From assembly GCF_014653945.1 (NCBI RefSeq), contig NZ_BNAU01000011.1:152613-216612 (forward strand): a stretch of 64,000 bases of DNA. Direction: 5' to 3'. Source of the DNA: Amycolatopsis deserti (GTDB taxonomy: Bacteria; Actinomycetota; Actinomycetes; Mycobacteriales; Pseudonocardiaceae). A program made the translations under genes and the position numbers. Positions 48,427-57,472 of the stretch are shown one piece after another; the first letter of the stretch is position 1, and the number at the start of each line of letters is the position of its first letter. The notes below the pieces were generated by a model. The model was not told the DNA's origin. It worked only from the letters and a program-made list of their open reading frames with translations, and did no database searches.

Positions 48427-48825
48427 GTGTCGGCAGGGCAGATCGCCGCGTTGATCGCCGCAGGAGCGTTCGTCCTGCTGGTGCTGCTGCTGGCGATCCC
48501 GTTGCTCAAGCTCGGTCGCACGCTCGACGAGGCGACGATCGCCATCCGCAAGGCGCACGAGAACTCGGACCCGATCCTGCTCGGCGCCAACGAGACGATC
48601 ACGCACGTCAACACCCAGCTCGAGCGCGTCGACGGGATCACCGCCAACGCCCAGGCCGTGAGCGGCAACGTCTCCGCGCTGTCGTCGGTCTTCACCGCGA
48701 CCCTCGGCGGCCCGCTGGTCAAGACGGCCGCCCTGTCCTACGGCCTGAGCAAGGCCATCCGCTCGCGCCGCAAGAGCAAGGAGCTCGCCGAGGGCAAGCA
48801 CAGCCGGAAGCGGGGCCGCAAGTGA
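48427..48825 (+). CDS. DUF948 membrane-anchored coiled protein
   Basis: 132 residues. One membrane helix, ALIAAGAFVLLVLLLAIPLL, at about residues 7-26, then a long helix TLDEATIAIRKAHENSDPIL, and a basic tail KHSRKRGRK. DUF948 proteins sit beside alaS in many actinobacteria and probably face the cytosol; their role is unknown. GTG 48427 has AGGAGGG 6 nt upstream. Its stop overlaps the next gene's GTG by 4 bp. Confidence 0.82.
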   Translation: MSAGQIAALIAAGAFVLLVLLLAIPLLKLGRTLDEATIAIRKAHENSDPILLGANETITHVNTQLERVDGITANAQAVSGNVSALSSVFTATLGGPLVKTAALSYGLSKAIRSRRKSKELAEGKHSRKRGRK

Positions 48826-49121
48826 AGCGCCTGTTCTGGCTCGGCGTCGGCGTCGTGACCGGCGTCGCACTGACCCGCAAGGCAGGTCAAACCGCTCGTC
48901 AAGCGTCGCCGGCGGGGTTAGCCTCGAACCTGGGTGACGCCGTGTCCGAGCTGGCCGGCGCCATCGGATCGTTCGGCGCCGACGTGCGCGCCGGGATGAG
49001 CGAGCGGGAACAGGAGCTGCGTCACATGGTGGAGGACCGGTCCGGGGTGAGCACCCCGCGCGCCTCCGAAGGACGGCACGCGGCCCGGCGCCCGGCGCGA
49101 GCTCGCCGGGCGGAGGGCTGA
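48822..49121 (+). CDS. Small membrane-anchored protein, DUF6167-like
   Basis: 99 residues with an N-terminal hydrophobic segment (LFWLGVGVVTGVALT), a helix with GLASNLGDAVSELAGAIGSF and a basic disordered tail. Conserved position between DUF948 and alaS supports a shared role. The start is GTG 48822, coupled to the DUF948 stop. alaS begins 83 bp later. Confidence 0.75.
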   Translation: MKRLFWLGVGVVTGVALTRKAGQTARQASPAGLASNLGDAVSELAGAIGSFGADVRAGMSEREQELRHMVEDRSGVSTPRASEGRHAARRPARARRAEG

Positions 49122-49204
49122 CGCGGCCCAGCCGCCGCGCCCTCCGCCGACGCCGCAGCCCCTGACATCCGCGGCGCCCGCCGCTTCCCCACGAGGACTG
49201 ACCA

Positions 49205-51865
49205 GTGGAAACACACGAGATCAACAAGCGCTTCCTGGCGCACTTCCAGGGCAAGGACCACACCCCGGTGCCGAGCGCGTCGCTGATCCTGGACGACCCG
49301 ACGCTGCTGTTCGTCAACGCCGGCATGGTCCAGTTCAAGCCGTACTTCCTGGGCGAGGTGCCGCCGCCGTACCCGCGCGCGACCAGCATCCAGAAGTGCG
49401 TGCGCACCGGCGACATCGACGAGGTCGGCAAGACCACCCGGCACAACACGTTCTTCCAGATGGCCGGGAACTTCTCCTTCGGCGACTACTTCAAGGAAGG
49501 CGCCATCGCCAACGCCTGGGAGCTGATCACCAAATCCCAGGACGACGGCGGCTTCGGCTTCGACCCGGACCGCATCTGGGTCACCGTCTACGAGAACGAC
49601 TCCGAGGCCGCGGGACTGTGGCAGAAGATCGCCGGCATCCCGTCCGAGCGCATCCAGGCGCGCGACGGCCGCGACAACTACTGGGACATGGGCGTGCCCG
49701 GCCCCGGCGGCCCGTGCTCGGAGATCTACTACGACCGCGGCCCCGAGTTCGGCCGCGACGGCGGCCCGGTCGTCGACGAGGACCGGTACCTGGAGATCTG
49801 GAACCTCGTCTTCATGCAGGACGTGCGGGGTGAGCAGAGCCCCAAGTACGGCCACCCGCCGATCGGCGAGCTGCCGAAGAAGAACATCGACACCGGCATG
49901 GGCGTCGAGCGCGTCGCCTACCTGCTGCAGGGCGTGGAGAACGTCTACGAGACCGACCTGGTGCGCCCGGTGATCGCGCGCGCCGAGGAGTTCTCCGGCC
50001 GCCGCTACGGCGCCAGCCACACCGACGACGTGCGCTTCCGCGTCATCGCCGACCACGCCCGCTCCGGCGTGATGCTGATCGGCGACGGCGTGACCCCGGG
50101 CAACGAGGCACGTGGCTACGTGCTGCGCCGCCTGCTGCGCCGCATCGTGCGCTCGGTGCGCCTGCTCGGCGTGCACGAGCCGGTGCTGCCCGAGTTCGCC
50201 GCGGTGGTGCGGGACGCGATGGCGCCGTCCTACCCGGAGATCGCGCGCGACTTCGACCGGATCAGCGAGGTCATGCGGGTCGAGGAGGAGGCGTTCCTGC
50301 AGACCCTGACCAGCGGGTCGCGGATCTTCGACCTCGCCGCGGAGGAGACGAAGAAGGCCGGCGGCAACGTGCTGGCCGGTGACCGCGCGTTCCAGCTGCA
50401 CGACACCTACGGCTTCCCGATCGACCTGACCCTCGAGATGGCCGCCGAGCAGGGGCTGTCGGTGGACGAGGACGGCTTCCGCACGCTGATGGAGGAGCAG
50501 CGCCAGCGCGCGAAGGCCGACGCGGCGGCCCGCAAGAAGGGCCACGGCGACCTGTCGGTCTACCGCGAGCTGCTGGAGCGGCACGGCGAGACCGACTTCC
50601 TCGGCTACACCGACCTGCAGGCCAGCGCCAAGGTCATCGGCCTGCTCAAGGACGGCCAGGGCGTGCCGGTCGTGCGCGAGGGCGACAAGGCCGAGCTGAT
50701 CCTCGACCGCACCCCGTTCTACGCCGAAAGCGGTGGCCAGGTCGCCGACACCGGTGTCCTGCTGGGCTCCGGCGGCGAGGCCAAGGTCGTCGACGTGCAG
50801 AAGATCGTGCCCGGCCTGTGGGTGCACCGCGTCGAGGTGATCGCGGGCGAGATCGGCCTGGACACCGAGGTGACCGGGTCGGTCGACCAGACCCGGCGCG
50901 GCTCGATCGCGCGGTCGCACTCGGCCACCCACCTGGTGCACGCCGCGGTCCGCGGTGCCTACGGCCGCCGCGCCGCGCAGGCCGGTTCGCTGAACTCGCC
51001 GGGCCGCATGCGGTTCGACTTCACCACCCCCGGCCCGGTCTCCACCGACGTGCTGACCGAGGTCGAGGAGGAGGTCAACGACTACCTCCAGAACGACGTC
51101 GAGGTGCAGGCCTACACCACGACCAAGGACAAGGCGCTGGAGCTGGGCGCGATCGCGTTGTTCGGCGAGAAGTACGGCGACAACGTCCGCGTCGTGGACA
51201 TGGGCGAGTACTCGCGCGAGCTGTGCGGTGGCACCCACGTGGGCCGCATCGGCGAGCTCGGCCTGGTCAAGCTCGTGTCCGACTCGTCGATCGGCTCCGG
51301 CGTGCACCGCGTCGAGGCGCTGGTCGGTACCGACGCGCTCAAGCACGTGCGCAAGGAGCAGCTGCTGGTCTCGCAACTGGCGAACACCTTCAAGGTGCCC
51401 AGCGACCAGCTGCCCTCCCGCATCGAGGACGTCCTGTCCCGCCTGCGCAACGCGGAGAAGGAGATCGCCCAGCTGCGCACCCAGCAGGTGCTCGGCTCGG
51501 CCGGATCGCTCGCCGACAAGGCGAGCGACGTCCAGGGCGTCTCGCTGGTGGCGGAGAAGCTCGACGGCGACGTCGACGCGGGCGCCCTGCGTTCGCTGGC
51601 CCAGGAGGTCCGCAACCGGCTCGGCTCGCGTCCCGGCGTGGTCGCGTTGTTCGCGCCGCAGGGCGAGAAGCTCAGCTTCGTCGTGGCGACCACGGCCGCG
51701 GCCCGCGACAAGGGCTTCGCCGCGGGCAAGCTGGTGCCTGCCTTCGCCGAGGCGGTCGGCGGCCGCGGCGGCGGCAAGCCGGACCTCGCGCAGGGCGGCG
51801 GCAGCAACCCGGCGGGCATCGAGCAGGCCATCACGGCGCTGCGTGGCGCGGTCGCGGCAGGGTGA
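49205..51865 (+). CDS. alaS: Alanyl-tRNA synthetase
   Basis: 886 residues, usual size. Catalytic domain: HTPVPSASLILDDPTLLFVNAGM, NTFFQMAGNFSFGDYFKE. Editing domain: RSHSATHLVHAAVR (HxxxH) and the zinc ligand motif CGGTHVGRIGELG. C-terminal oligomer domain ends with GGGSNPAGIEQAITALRG. It charges tRNA-Ala and clears Ser/Gly errors. GTG 49205 is the start, with GAGGACTG upstream. The stop overlaps the ruvX start (GTGA). Confidence 0.96.
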   Translation: METHEINKRFLAHFQGKDHTPVPSASLILDDPTLLFVNAGMVQFKPYFLGEVPPPYPRATSIQKCVRTGDIDEVGKTTRHNTFFQMAGNFSFGDYFKEGAIANAWELITKSQDDGGFGFDPDRIWVTVYENDSEAAGLWQKIAGIPSERIQARDGRDNYWDMGVPGPGGPCSEIYYDRGPEFGRDGGPVVDEDRYLEIWNLVFMQDVRGEQSPKYGHPPIGELPKKNIDTGMGVERVAYLLQGVENVYETDLVRPVIARAEEFSGRRYGASHTDDVRFRVIADHARSGVMLIGDGVTPGNEARGYVLRRLLRRIVRSVRLLGVHEPVLPEFAAVVRDAMAPSYPEIARDFDRISEVMRVEEEAFLQTLTSGSRIFDLAAEETKKAGGNVLAGDRAFQLHDTYGFPIDLTLEMAAEQGLSVDEDGFRTLMEEQRQRAKADAAARKKGHGDLSVYRELLERHGETDFLGYTDLQASAKVIGLLKDGQGVPVVREGDKAELILDRTPFYAESGGQVADTGVLLGSGGEAKVVDVQKIVPGLWVHRVEVIAGEIGLDTEVTGSVDQTRRGSIARSHSATHLVHAAVRGAYGRRAAQAGSLNSPGRMRFDFTTPGPVSTDVLTEVEEEVNDYLQNDVEVQAYTTTKDKALELGAIALFGEKYGDNVRVVDMGEYSRELCGGTHVGRIGELGLVKLVSDSSIGSGVHRVEALVGTDALKHVRKEQLLVSQLANTFKVPSDQLPSRIEDVLSRLRNAEKEIAQLRTQQVLGSAGSLADKASDVQGVSLVAEKLDGDVDAGALRSLAQEVRNRLGSRPGVVALFAPQGEKLSFVVATTAAARDKGFAAGKLVPAFAEAVGGRGGGKPDLAQGGGSNPAGIEQAITALRGAVAAG

Positions 51866-52353
51866 CCGCGCGGAAACCGGACCGCCCCGGGGAGCACGAT
51901 CCCGGGGCCGGCCGGCGGCTCGGCGTCGATGTCGGATCCGTCCGGGTCGGTGTGGCGCTCAGCGATCCCTCGCCCGTCCTCGCCAGCCCGCTGGTTACCC
52001 TGTCGCGTGATGCGAACAGCGACAGCGATCTCGAGCAGCTTGCCGCACTGGTGGCCGAACACGAGGTGGTGGAGGTGATCGTGGGACTGCCCCGCACGCT
52101 TGCCGACCGCCACGGGCCGGCCGCGGAGATCGCCGCCGGCTACGCCGACGCCCTCGCCGGGCGGATCGCGCCGGTTCCGGTGCGGCTCGCCGACGAGCGC
52201 CTCACCACGGTCAGCGCGTCCCGCATGCTGTCCCAGCGCGGCGTGAAGGGCCGCAAGCAGCGCGCGGTGGTCGACCAGGCCGCCGCCGTGGAGATCCTGC
52301 AGGGCTGGCTCGACGCCCGGGCCGCCCACCGGGCACGGGCGGGTGAGGCGTGA
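51862..52353 (+). CDS. ruvX: Holliday junction resolvase-like RuvX (YqgF)
   Basis: 163 residues with RNase H-like fold: LGVDVGSVRVGVALSDP (catalytic Asp), VIVGLPRTLADRHGPAA, and VRLADERLTT followed by a late Asp (VVDQAAAVEIL). It probably processes rRNA ends or junctions, as known for the family. Translationally coupled to alaS upstream (GTGA) and to mltG downstream (GTGA). The first 25 residues are variable. Confidence 0.92.
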   Translation: MTARKPDRPGEHDPGAGRRLGVDVGSVRVGVALSDPSPVLASPLVTLSRDANSDSDLEQLAALVAEHEVVEVIVGLPRTLADRHGPAAEIAAGYADALAGRIAPVPVRLADERLTTVSASRMLSQRGVKGRKQRAVVDQAAAVEILQGWLDARAAHRARAGEA

Positions 52354-53930
52354 GCGAGCAGCCCCCGCACCCCGGCTCCCCACACCAGGGCTCCCCACGT
52401 CCCGGTCCGCCGCGGCGCCGTCCGCCCGTGCCCCCGCCGCCGGTCCCGCCGCGCGGCGGGGACCGGGCGATGCCGGCCCGCCGTCCCGGCGCGCCGCGTC
52501 ACGCGCGCCCCGAGACGCCCCAGCCACCGCCGCCCGCGCCGCCGCAGGCACCGCCCCCGGTGGCGCCGCGCCGCCCGCCGGCACGCCGTCCCGCGCCGGC
52601 CGACCACGGTCTCGACCTGTTCGACGAGCGGCCACCGCCGCCGCGCCCCCGCCGGCCGCGCCAGCCGCCGCCGGACGAGTCGCCGACCGAGATCATCCAC
52701 CTCGAGGACGACTACGACTACGACGAGTACGACGATTACCCGGAGAACGCCGACGAGGAGCGCGCCGAGCCGGAGTACATCGAGCCGCCCGACGACAGCG
52801 AACCGGTCGAGACGCGGCAGCGGCGCAAGCCGGTGCGCTGGCTGGTCGCGCTCGTCGTGCTCGCCCTCATCGGCGGCGGGGCCTGGTACGGCATCGACGC
52901 CGTCTTCGGCTACGACGACTACGAGGGCGGCGGCGAGTCCGACGTCCTGATCGAGATCAACGCCGGCGACTCGACCGGCGCGATCGGGCAGGAACTGGCC
53001 GGCGCCGGGGTCGTGGCGAGCGCGAAGGCGTTCGTGAAGGCCAGCGAGGACAACTCGAAGGTGCTGAGCCTGCAGCCCGGCTACTACGTCGTGAAGACGA
53101 AGATGTCCGGCGCCGCGGCGGTGGCGAAGCTGACCCAGGACGGCTCGCGCGTCGGCGTGCTGCAGGTGCGCGCCGGGACCCAGCTGGACGACATCACCCA
53201 GCCCGACGGCACTGTCACGCCGGGCGTGTTCTCGCTGCTGTCCAAGGCCTCGTGCGCGCAGCTGAACGGCCGGAGCACGTGCATCCCGGTCGAGCAGTTG
53301 CGGGACACCGCGGCCAAGGCCGACCTGAAGGCGCTGGGCGCGCCGGACTGGGCGGTGCCGGTGATCTCCGGATCCACCGACGCCCGCCGCATCGAGGGCC
53401 TGGTCGCGCCCGGGGTGTACGACGTGAAGCCCGGCTGGTCGGCCGAGGAGCTGCTCGGCTACGTGCTGAAGACCTCGGCCACCCGGATCCAGACCGCCGG
53501 GCTCAGCGGGACGTCGCAGTTCCAGGGCCGCACGCCGTACGAGACGCTGATCGTCGCCTCGCTCATCGAGCGGGAGGGCGTCAAGCAGGACTTCGAGAAC
53601 ATCGGGCAGGTCATCTACAACCGGCTCGCGCAGAACATGCGGCTGCAGCTGGACTCGACGGTGAACTACCTGCTGGACAAACCGGTCGTGACGACCACCG
53701 ACGACGACCGCAACCGGCCCGGCCCGTACAACACGTACAAGATCCCGGGGCTGCCGCCGACGCCGATCTCCTCGCCCAGCCCGGAGGCCATCGAGGCGGC
53801 GGCCAACCCCACCCAGGGCACCTACGTGTACTTCGTCAAGTGCGAGAAGAACGGCCTGTCCTGCTTCGCCTCGGACCTGCCCGAGCACGAGCAGAACAAG
53901 ACGCTGGCGAGGCAGCGCGGTGCCTACTGA
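52350..53930 (+). CDS. mltG: Endolytic murein transglycosylase MltG
   Basis: 526 residues. Residues 1-160 are Pro/Arg-rich and cytosolic, with an acidic DDYDYDEYDDYPENADEE tract (cited as DDYDYDEYDDYPENA). A single membrane helix VRWLVALVVLALIGGGAWYG follows. The extracellular YceG part includes the LysM-like region and the catalytic Glu in VASLIEREGVKQDF, plus LQLDSTVNYLL and YNTYKIPGLPPTPIS. It cuts new glycan strands and sets their length. Coupled to ruvX and overlaps aroE by 11 bp. Confidence 0.92.
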   Translation: MSEQPPHPGSPHQGSPRPGPPRRRPPVPPPPVPPRGGDRAMPARRPGAPRHARPETPQPPPPAPPQAPPPVAPRRPPARRPAPADHGLDLFDERPPPPRPRRPRQPPPDESPTEIIHLEDDYDYDEYDDYPENADEERAEPEYIEPPDDSEPVETRQRRKPVRWLVALVVLALIGGGAWYGIDAVFGYDDYEGGGESDVLIEINAGDSTGAIGQELAGAGVVASAKAFVKASEDNSKVLSLQPGYYVVKTKMSGAAAVAKLTQDGSRVGVLQVRAGTQLDDITQPDGTVTPGVFSLLSKASCAQLNGRSTCIPVEQLRDTAAKADLKALGAPDWAVPVISGSTDARRIEGLVAPGVYDVKPGWSAEELLGYVLKTSATRIQTAGLSGTSQFQGRTPYETLIVASLIEREGVKQDFENIGQVIYNRLAQNMRLQLDSTVNYLLDKPVVTTTDDDRNRPGPYNTYKIPGLPPTPISSPSPEAIEAAANPTQGTYVYFVKCEKNGLSCFASDLPEHEQNKTLARQRGAY

Positions 53931-54759
53931 GCGCAGGGCCGCGGTGCTGGGCAAGCCGGTGGCGCACTCGCTGTCGCCGGTGCTGCACAGCGCGGCGTAC
54001 GCGGCGCTGGGCCTGGACGGGTGGACCTACGACCGCGTCGAGATGGACGCCGAGGGGCTGCCCGGGTTCGTGCGCGGCCTCGGCCCGGAGTGGGCGGGCC
54101 TGTCGGTGACCATGCCGGGCAAGCGGGCCGCGCTGGACTTCGCGAGCGAGGCCACCCCACGGGCGGTGGCGGCCGGCGCGGCCAACACGCTGGTGCGGAC
54201 CGCGGACGGGTGGCTGGCCGACTGCACCGACGTCGACGGCGTCGCCGGGGCACTGCGGTGCGCGGGCGGCTTCACCGGCGGGGACACCGGCCTGATCCTG
54301 GGTGCGGGCGGCACGGCCGCCGCGACCGTGGTGGCGTTCGCGGCGCTGGGCATCCGGCGTGCGGTGCTCGTGGTGCGCGATCCGGCGCGGGCGCGGGAGA
54401 CCGTCGAGGCGGCCGGCCGGGCCGGCCTCGAGGCCGACGTGCGCGTGTGGGCCTCGGCGGACTTCGGCAAGCTCGCCGCCGACTGCGCGGTGCTGGTGAG
54501 CACGGTCCCGCCCGCCGCGGTCGCGGAGCACGTGGCCGAGCTGGCCGCGGCGCCGTGCGTGCTGGACGTGATTTACCACCCGTGGCCCACGCCGCTGGCC
54601 GAGGCGGCCGCCGGCCGCGTCGCCACCGGACTGGACATGCTGCTGCACCAGGCGTTCGGGCAGGTCGAGCACTTCACCGGACGGCCGGCCCCGCGCGAGG
54701 CGATGCGCGACGCCCTCCGGGAGGCGACGGGCGGCATCCTGCCGCTGCCGCTGGACTAG
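53920..54759 (+). CDS. aroE: Shikimate dehydrogenase
   Basis: 279 residues. Shikimate site: VAHSLSPVLHSAAYAALGL and MPGKRAALDF (catalytic Lys) with DCTDVDGVAGAL (Asp). NADP fold: LILGAGGTAAATVVAFAALG. It reduces 3-dehydroshikimate in aromatic amino acid synthesis. The GTG at 53920 overlaps the end of mltG by 11 bp, the common actinobacterial arrangement. Ends before a 2-hydroxyacid dehydrogenase gene by 10 bp. Confidence 0.9.
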   Translation: MPTERRAAVLGKPVAHSLSPVLHSAAYAALGLDGWTYDRVEMDAEGLPGFVRGLGPEWAGLSVTMPGKRAALDFASEATPRAVAAGAANTLVRTADGWLADCTDVDGVAGALRCAGGFTGGDTGLILGAGGTAAATVVAFAALGIRRAVLVVRDPARARETVEAAGRAGLEADVRVWASADFGKLAADCAVLVSTVPPAAVAEHVAELAAAPCVLDVIYHPWPTPLAEAAAGRVATGLDMLLHQAFGQVEHFTGRPAPREAMRDALREATGGILPLPLD

Positions 54760-54769
54760 CGTGGTCGCC

Positions 54770-55711
54770 ATGAAGATCGTGGTGCTGGACGACTATCAGG
54801 ACATCGCGCGGAGCCTCGCGGACTGGGATTCGCTGGGCGCCGAGGTCGAGGTGATCACCACCTACCTCGGTGACCACGACGAGCTGGTGCGGCGGCTGGC
54901 CGGCGCCGAGGTCGTCGTCGCGATGCGGGAGCGCACGCGGTTCACCGCCGAGCTGCTGGAGCGGCTGCCCGACCTGAAGCTGCTGGTCAGCACCGGCCGC
55001 CGGAACGCGGCCATCGATCTCAAGGCCACCGAGCGGCTGGGCATCACGGTCTGCGGCACCGGCTACCTGCCGCACCCCACGGCCGAGCACACCTGGGCGC
55101 TCATCCTCGCCGCGCACCGCCACCTGGAGACCGAGCTGGCCGCCATGCGGGACGGCGCCTGGCAGTCCACTGTGGGCACCGGCCTGCACGGCAAGACGCT
55201 CGGCCTGCTCGGGCTCGGCAACCTCGGCCAGCGGGTGGCGAAGATCGGCCAGGCCTTCGGCATGGAAACCATCGCCTGGAGCCAGAACCTGACCGCCGAG
55301 CGGGCCGCCGAGCACGACGTGACGGCGGTGTCCAAAGAGGACCTGTTCGCCCGCGCGGACGTCCTGTCGGTGCACCTGGTGCTGTCCAAGCGCACCCGCG
55401 GTCTGGTCGGGGCGGCCGAGCTGGCCGCGATGAAGCCGGGCGCGCTGCTGGTCAACACCTCGCGCGGCCCGATCGTCGACGAGCAGGCGCTGCTGGACGC
55501 GCTGCGGGCGCGCCGCATCCACGCCGCGCTGGACGTCTACGACATCGAGCCGCTGCCGGCCGACCACCCGCTGCGCGCGATGCGCAACGCCACGCTGACC
55601 CCGCACCTGGGCTACGTGACGCGCGAGGTGTACGAGATCTTCTACCGCGACGCGGTCGAGGACATCGCCGCCTGGCGGGACGGCAACCCGGTCCGGGTCA
55701 TGACGCTGTGA
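54770..55711 (+). CDS. D-2-hydroxyacid dehydrogenase family protein
   Basis: 313 residues. NAD motif GLLGLGNLGQRVAKIGQAFGM, catalytic Arg in LLVNTSRGPIVDEQAL, Glu in DVYDIEPLPADHPL, and His in LTPHLGYVTREV. The protein acts on a 2-oxo/2-hydroxy acid not identifiable here; the GlyDH/PGDH-like group is possible. ATG 54770 is preferred over GTG 54761. It closes the aroE cluster; a strong terminator follows. Confidence 0.85.
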   Translation: MKIVVLDDYQDIARSLADWDSLGAEVEVITTYLGDHDELVRRLAGAEVVVAMRERTRFTAELLERLPDLKLLVSTGRRNAAIDLKATERLGITVCGTGYLPHPTAEHTWALILAAHRHLETELAAMRDGAWQSTVGTGLHGKTLGLLGLGNLGQRVAKIGQAFGMETIAWSQNLTAERAAEHDVTAVSKEDLFARADVLSVHLVLSKRTRGLVGAAELAAMKPGALLVNTSRGPIVDEQALLDALRARRIHAALDVYDIEPLPADHPLRAMRNATLTPHLGYVTREVYEIFYRDAVEDIAAWRDGNPVRVMTL

Positions 55712-55712
55712 C

Positions 55713-55742
55713 GGGGCGCCTCCCCGCGCGGGGAGGCGCCCC
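55713..55742. terminator. Strong bidirectional hairpin terminator
   Basis: A perfect 13-bp stem, GGGGCGCCTCCCC (55713-55725) and GGGGAGGCGCCCC (55730-55742), with loop GCGC. It separates the convergent hydroxyacid dehydrogenase and protease genes, starting 1 bp after one stop and ending 8 bp from the other. Confidence 0.85.
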
Positions 55743-55750
55743 TGGCCGGC

Positions 55751-56572
55751 TCAGCGCACGATCGTGCCGCTGGAGCTGATCCGGTTGCTGATGTTGGCGG
55801 AGAAGGACTGCACCTCGGCGTAGACACCGGGGTAGTCCGGCCGGGCGCAGCCTTCGCCCCAGCTCACGATCCCGACCTCGACCCACTCGCCGGCCGCGTT
55901 CTTCTTGACCATCGGGCCGCCCGAGTCGCCCTGACAGGTGTCCGTGCCGCCCTCCGGGTAGCCGGCGCACAACTCGTAGGCCGGCTGCAGTTCGCTGCCG
56001 TAGGACTGCTGGCAGGTGGAGTCGCTGACGTAGGGCACGGTCGCGTACTTGAGGTAGCGCGACTGGCCGCCGCCCTCGACGGTGGCGCCCCAGCCCATGA
56101 TGGTGAAGGTGCCGCTGTTGAGGGAGGTGTCGCCGGGCGCGGCGAACTTCAGCGTGGGCGCGGACGGGGCGGAGGCCAGTTCGACCAGCGCCCAGTCCTG
56201 CGCGCCGGTGCTGGCGTAGGCCGGGCTGCGGTAGACGTAGGTGGACTTGATCGACTGGCCGCCGCTGCTCTGCAGGTCCACCTTGCCGATCGTGGCGGTG
56301 ATGCTGGAGTTGGTGCCGGTCCGGGACACGCAGTGCGCCGCGGTCAGCACGACCCGCGGTGCGACGAGCGCGCCGCCGCAGCCCATGGACAGCCGCACCA
56401 TCCACGGGAACTGGCCCTGGGTGGCGTTGGTGCCGCCGACGACGAACGGGGTGACCGTGTCCCCGGCCGGCTGCGCGGCCTGAGCCGGCGTCAGCGCCGC
56501 GGCGAGCGCGGTGGCGAAAGCGGTGGTCGCGAGAATGGCGCCGCGGATTGTGTCGCGCAGTGATTTCCGCAT
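55751..56572 (-). CDS. Secreted trypsin-like serine protease (S1A)
   Basis: 273 residues with a signal peptide (residues 1-32, ending TPAQA) and a propeptide before VVGGTNATQG. Catalytic triad: His 80 (LTAAHC), Asp 126 (DWALVEL), Ser 217 (GDSGGP). The S1-pocket residue six before Ser 217 is Asp 211, which predicts trypsin-type cutting after Lys/Arg. It begins 2 bp after the previous protease's stop, so the two form one operon. Secreted, probably nutritional. Confidence 0.88.
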   Translation of the reverse strand: MRKSLRDTIRGAILATTAFATALAAALTPAQAAQPAGDTVTPFVVGGTNATQGQFPWMVRLSMGCGGALVAPRVVLTAAHCVSRTGTNSSITATIGKVDLQSSGGQSIKSTYVYRSPAYASTGAQDWALVELASAPSAPTLKFAAPGDTSLNSGTFTIMGWGATVEGGGQSRYLKYATVPYVSDSTCQQSYGSELQPAYELCAGYPEGGTDTCQGDSGGPMVKKNAAGEWVEVGIVSWGEGCARPDYPGVYAEVQSFSANISNRISSSGTIVR

Positions 56573-56574
56573 TT

Positions 56575-57270
56575 TCAGACCCCCGCCGTCTGGCTGATCC
56601 AAGTGCGGTTCGCGGCCACGCTGCCGTAGATTTGCGAAGAACTGCCGTCGGCCATCGAAGCCACCCCGACCTGAACGCCATTGACCATTTGGGGGCCGCC
56701 GGAATCGCCCTTCCAGGCCACGCCGCTCACGCCGGTGGAGCAGATCGCGCGGCCGCCGTAGGCGTCGGTGCAGCTGCCGCCGATGCGGGTGTTGCGCACG
56801 GTCGCGGTCTTGAGCTGCTCGGAGGCGGAGCCGTTGTAGCTGGTGCGGCCCCAGCCGTAGATGGAGTTGGTGCTGCCGACCGCCGGGTCCGCGCTGGCCA
56901 GCCGGGCGTAGGTGGTGCTGACCGACGTGCCGAGCTGGAGCAGGGCGAAGTCGGTGCTGGGGTTGGCGACCTGACGCGTCACGGTCGCGGTGACGCCGCC
57001 GGAGGAGCGGTACACGCTGCCGACGCGCACGGTCATGCCCGAGCCGAGGCAGTGCTTGGCGGTGAGCACCCACCGCGACGCGATGATGGTGCCCGAGCAG
57101 TTGAACTGGCCGCCCACGAACACGGCCGCCGCCCACGGCGCGCTCGACACGGTGCTGCCCCCGATGATGAACGGTTCGACGGCCGGTCCCGCGGCGAATG
57201 CCGGAGTGGCGCCGCCCGCGGCGATACCCGCCGCGGCGAGAATGGTGGAAATCCACCGGAAAATGCGCAT
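56575..57270 (-). CDS. Secreted S1 family serine protease with non-trypsin pocket
   Basis: 231 residues with a signal peptide (about 1-27, PAFA cleavage) and VEPFIIGGSTV at the mature start. Catalytic triad: His 73 (LTAKHC), Asp 107 (TDFALLQL), Ser 190 (GDSGGP). The pocket position (184) is Val rather than Asp, so specificity is unlike trypsin. It is first in the two-protease operon; GGAGG lies about 10 nt before the ATG. Confidence 0.85.
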   Translation of the reverse strand: MRIFRWISTILAAAGIAAGGATPAFAAGPAVEPFIIGGSTVSSAPWAAAVFVGGQFNCSGTIIASRWVLTAKHCLGSGMTVRVGSVYRSSGGVTATVTRQVANPSTDFALLQLGTSVSTTYARLASADPAVGSTNSIYGWGRTSYNGSASEQLKTATVRNTRIGGSCTDAYGGRAICSTGVSGVAWKGDSGGPQMVNGVQVGVASMADGSSSQIYGSVAANRTWISQTAGV

Positions 57271-57472
57271 GACGACTAAACCTCCGCAGGGGTGAGGTAT
57301 TCGCGCCCGACGATGTGCGCGACAGCGCCGAAGCTAGCGCGAGAAGAACCCGACGAAAGTCGTCAATTCGGATCGGGTGGCGGGGAATGACCCGGATGGC
57401 CTACGACCAGTGGCCGGGTTTCCAGCACCACCGCGGAGCGGCCGACTCGCCGCCGGTGGCCCTGCCCGAGCG

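Noticed and set aside
49022..51376. A long minus-strand frame opposite alaS
   Set aside because: The plus strand holds a complete alanyl-tRNA synthetase with all motifs; the antisense frame is a by-product.
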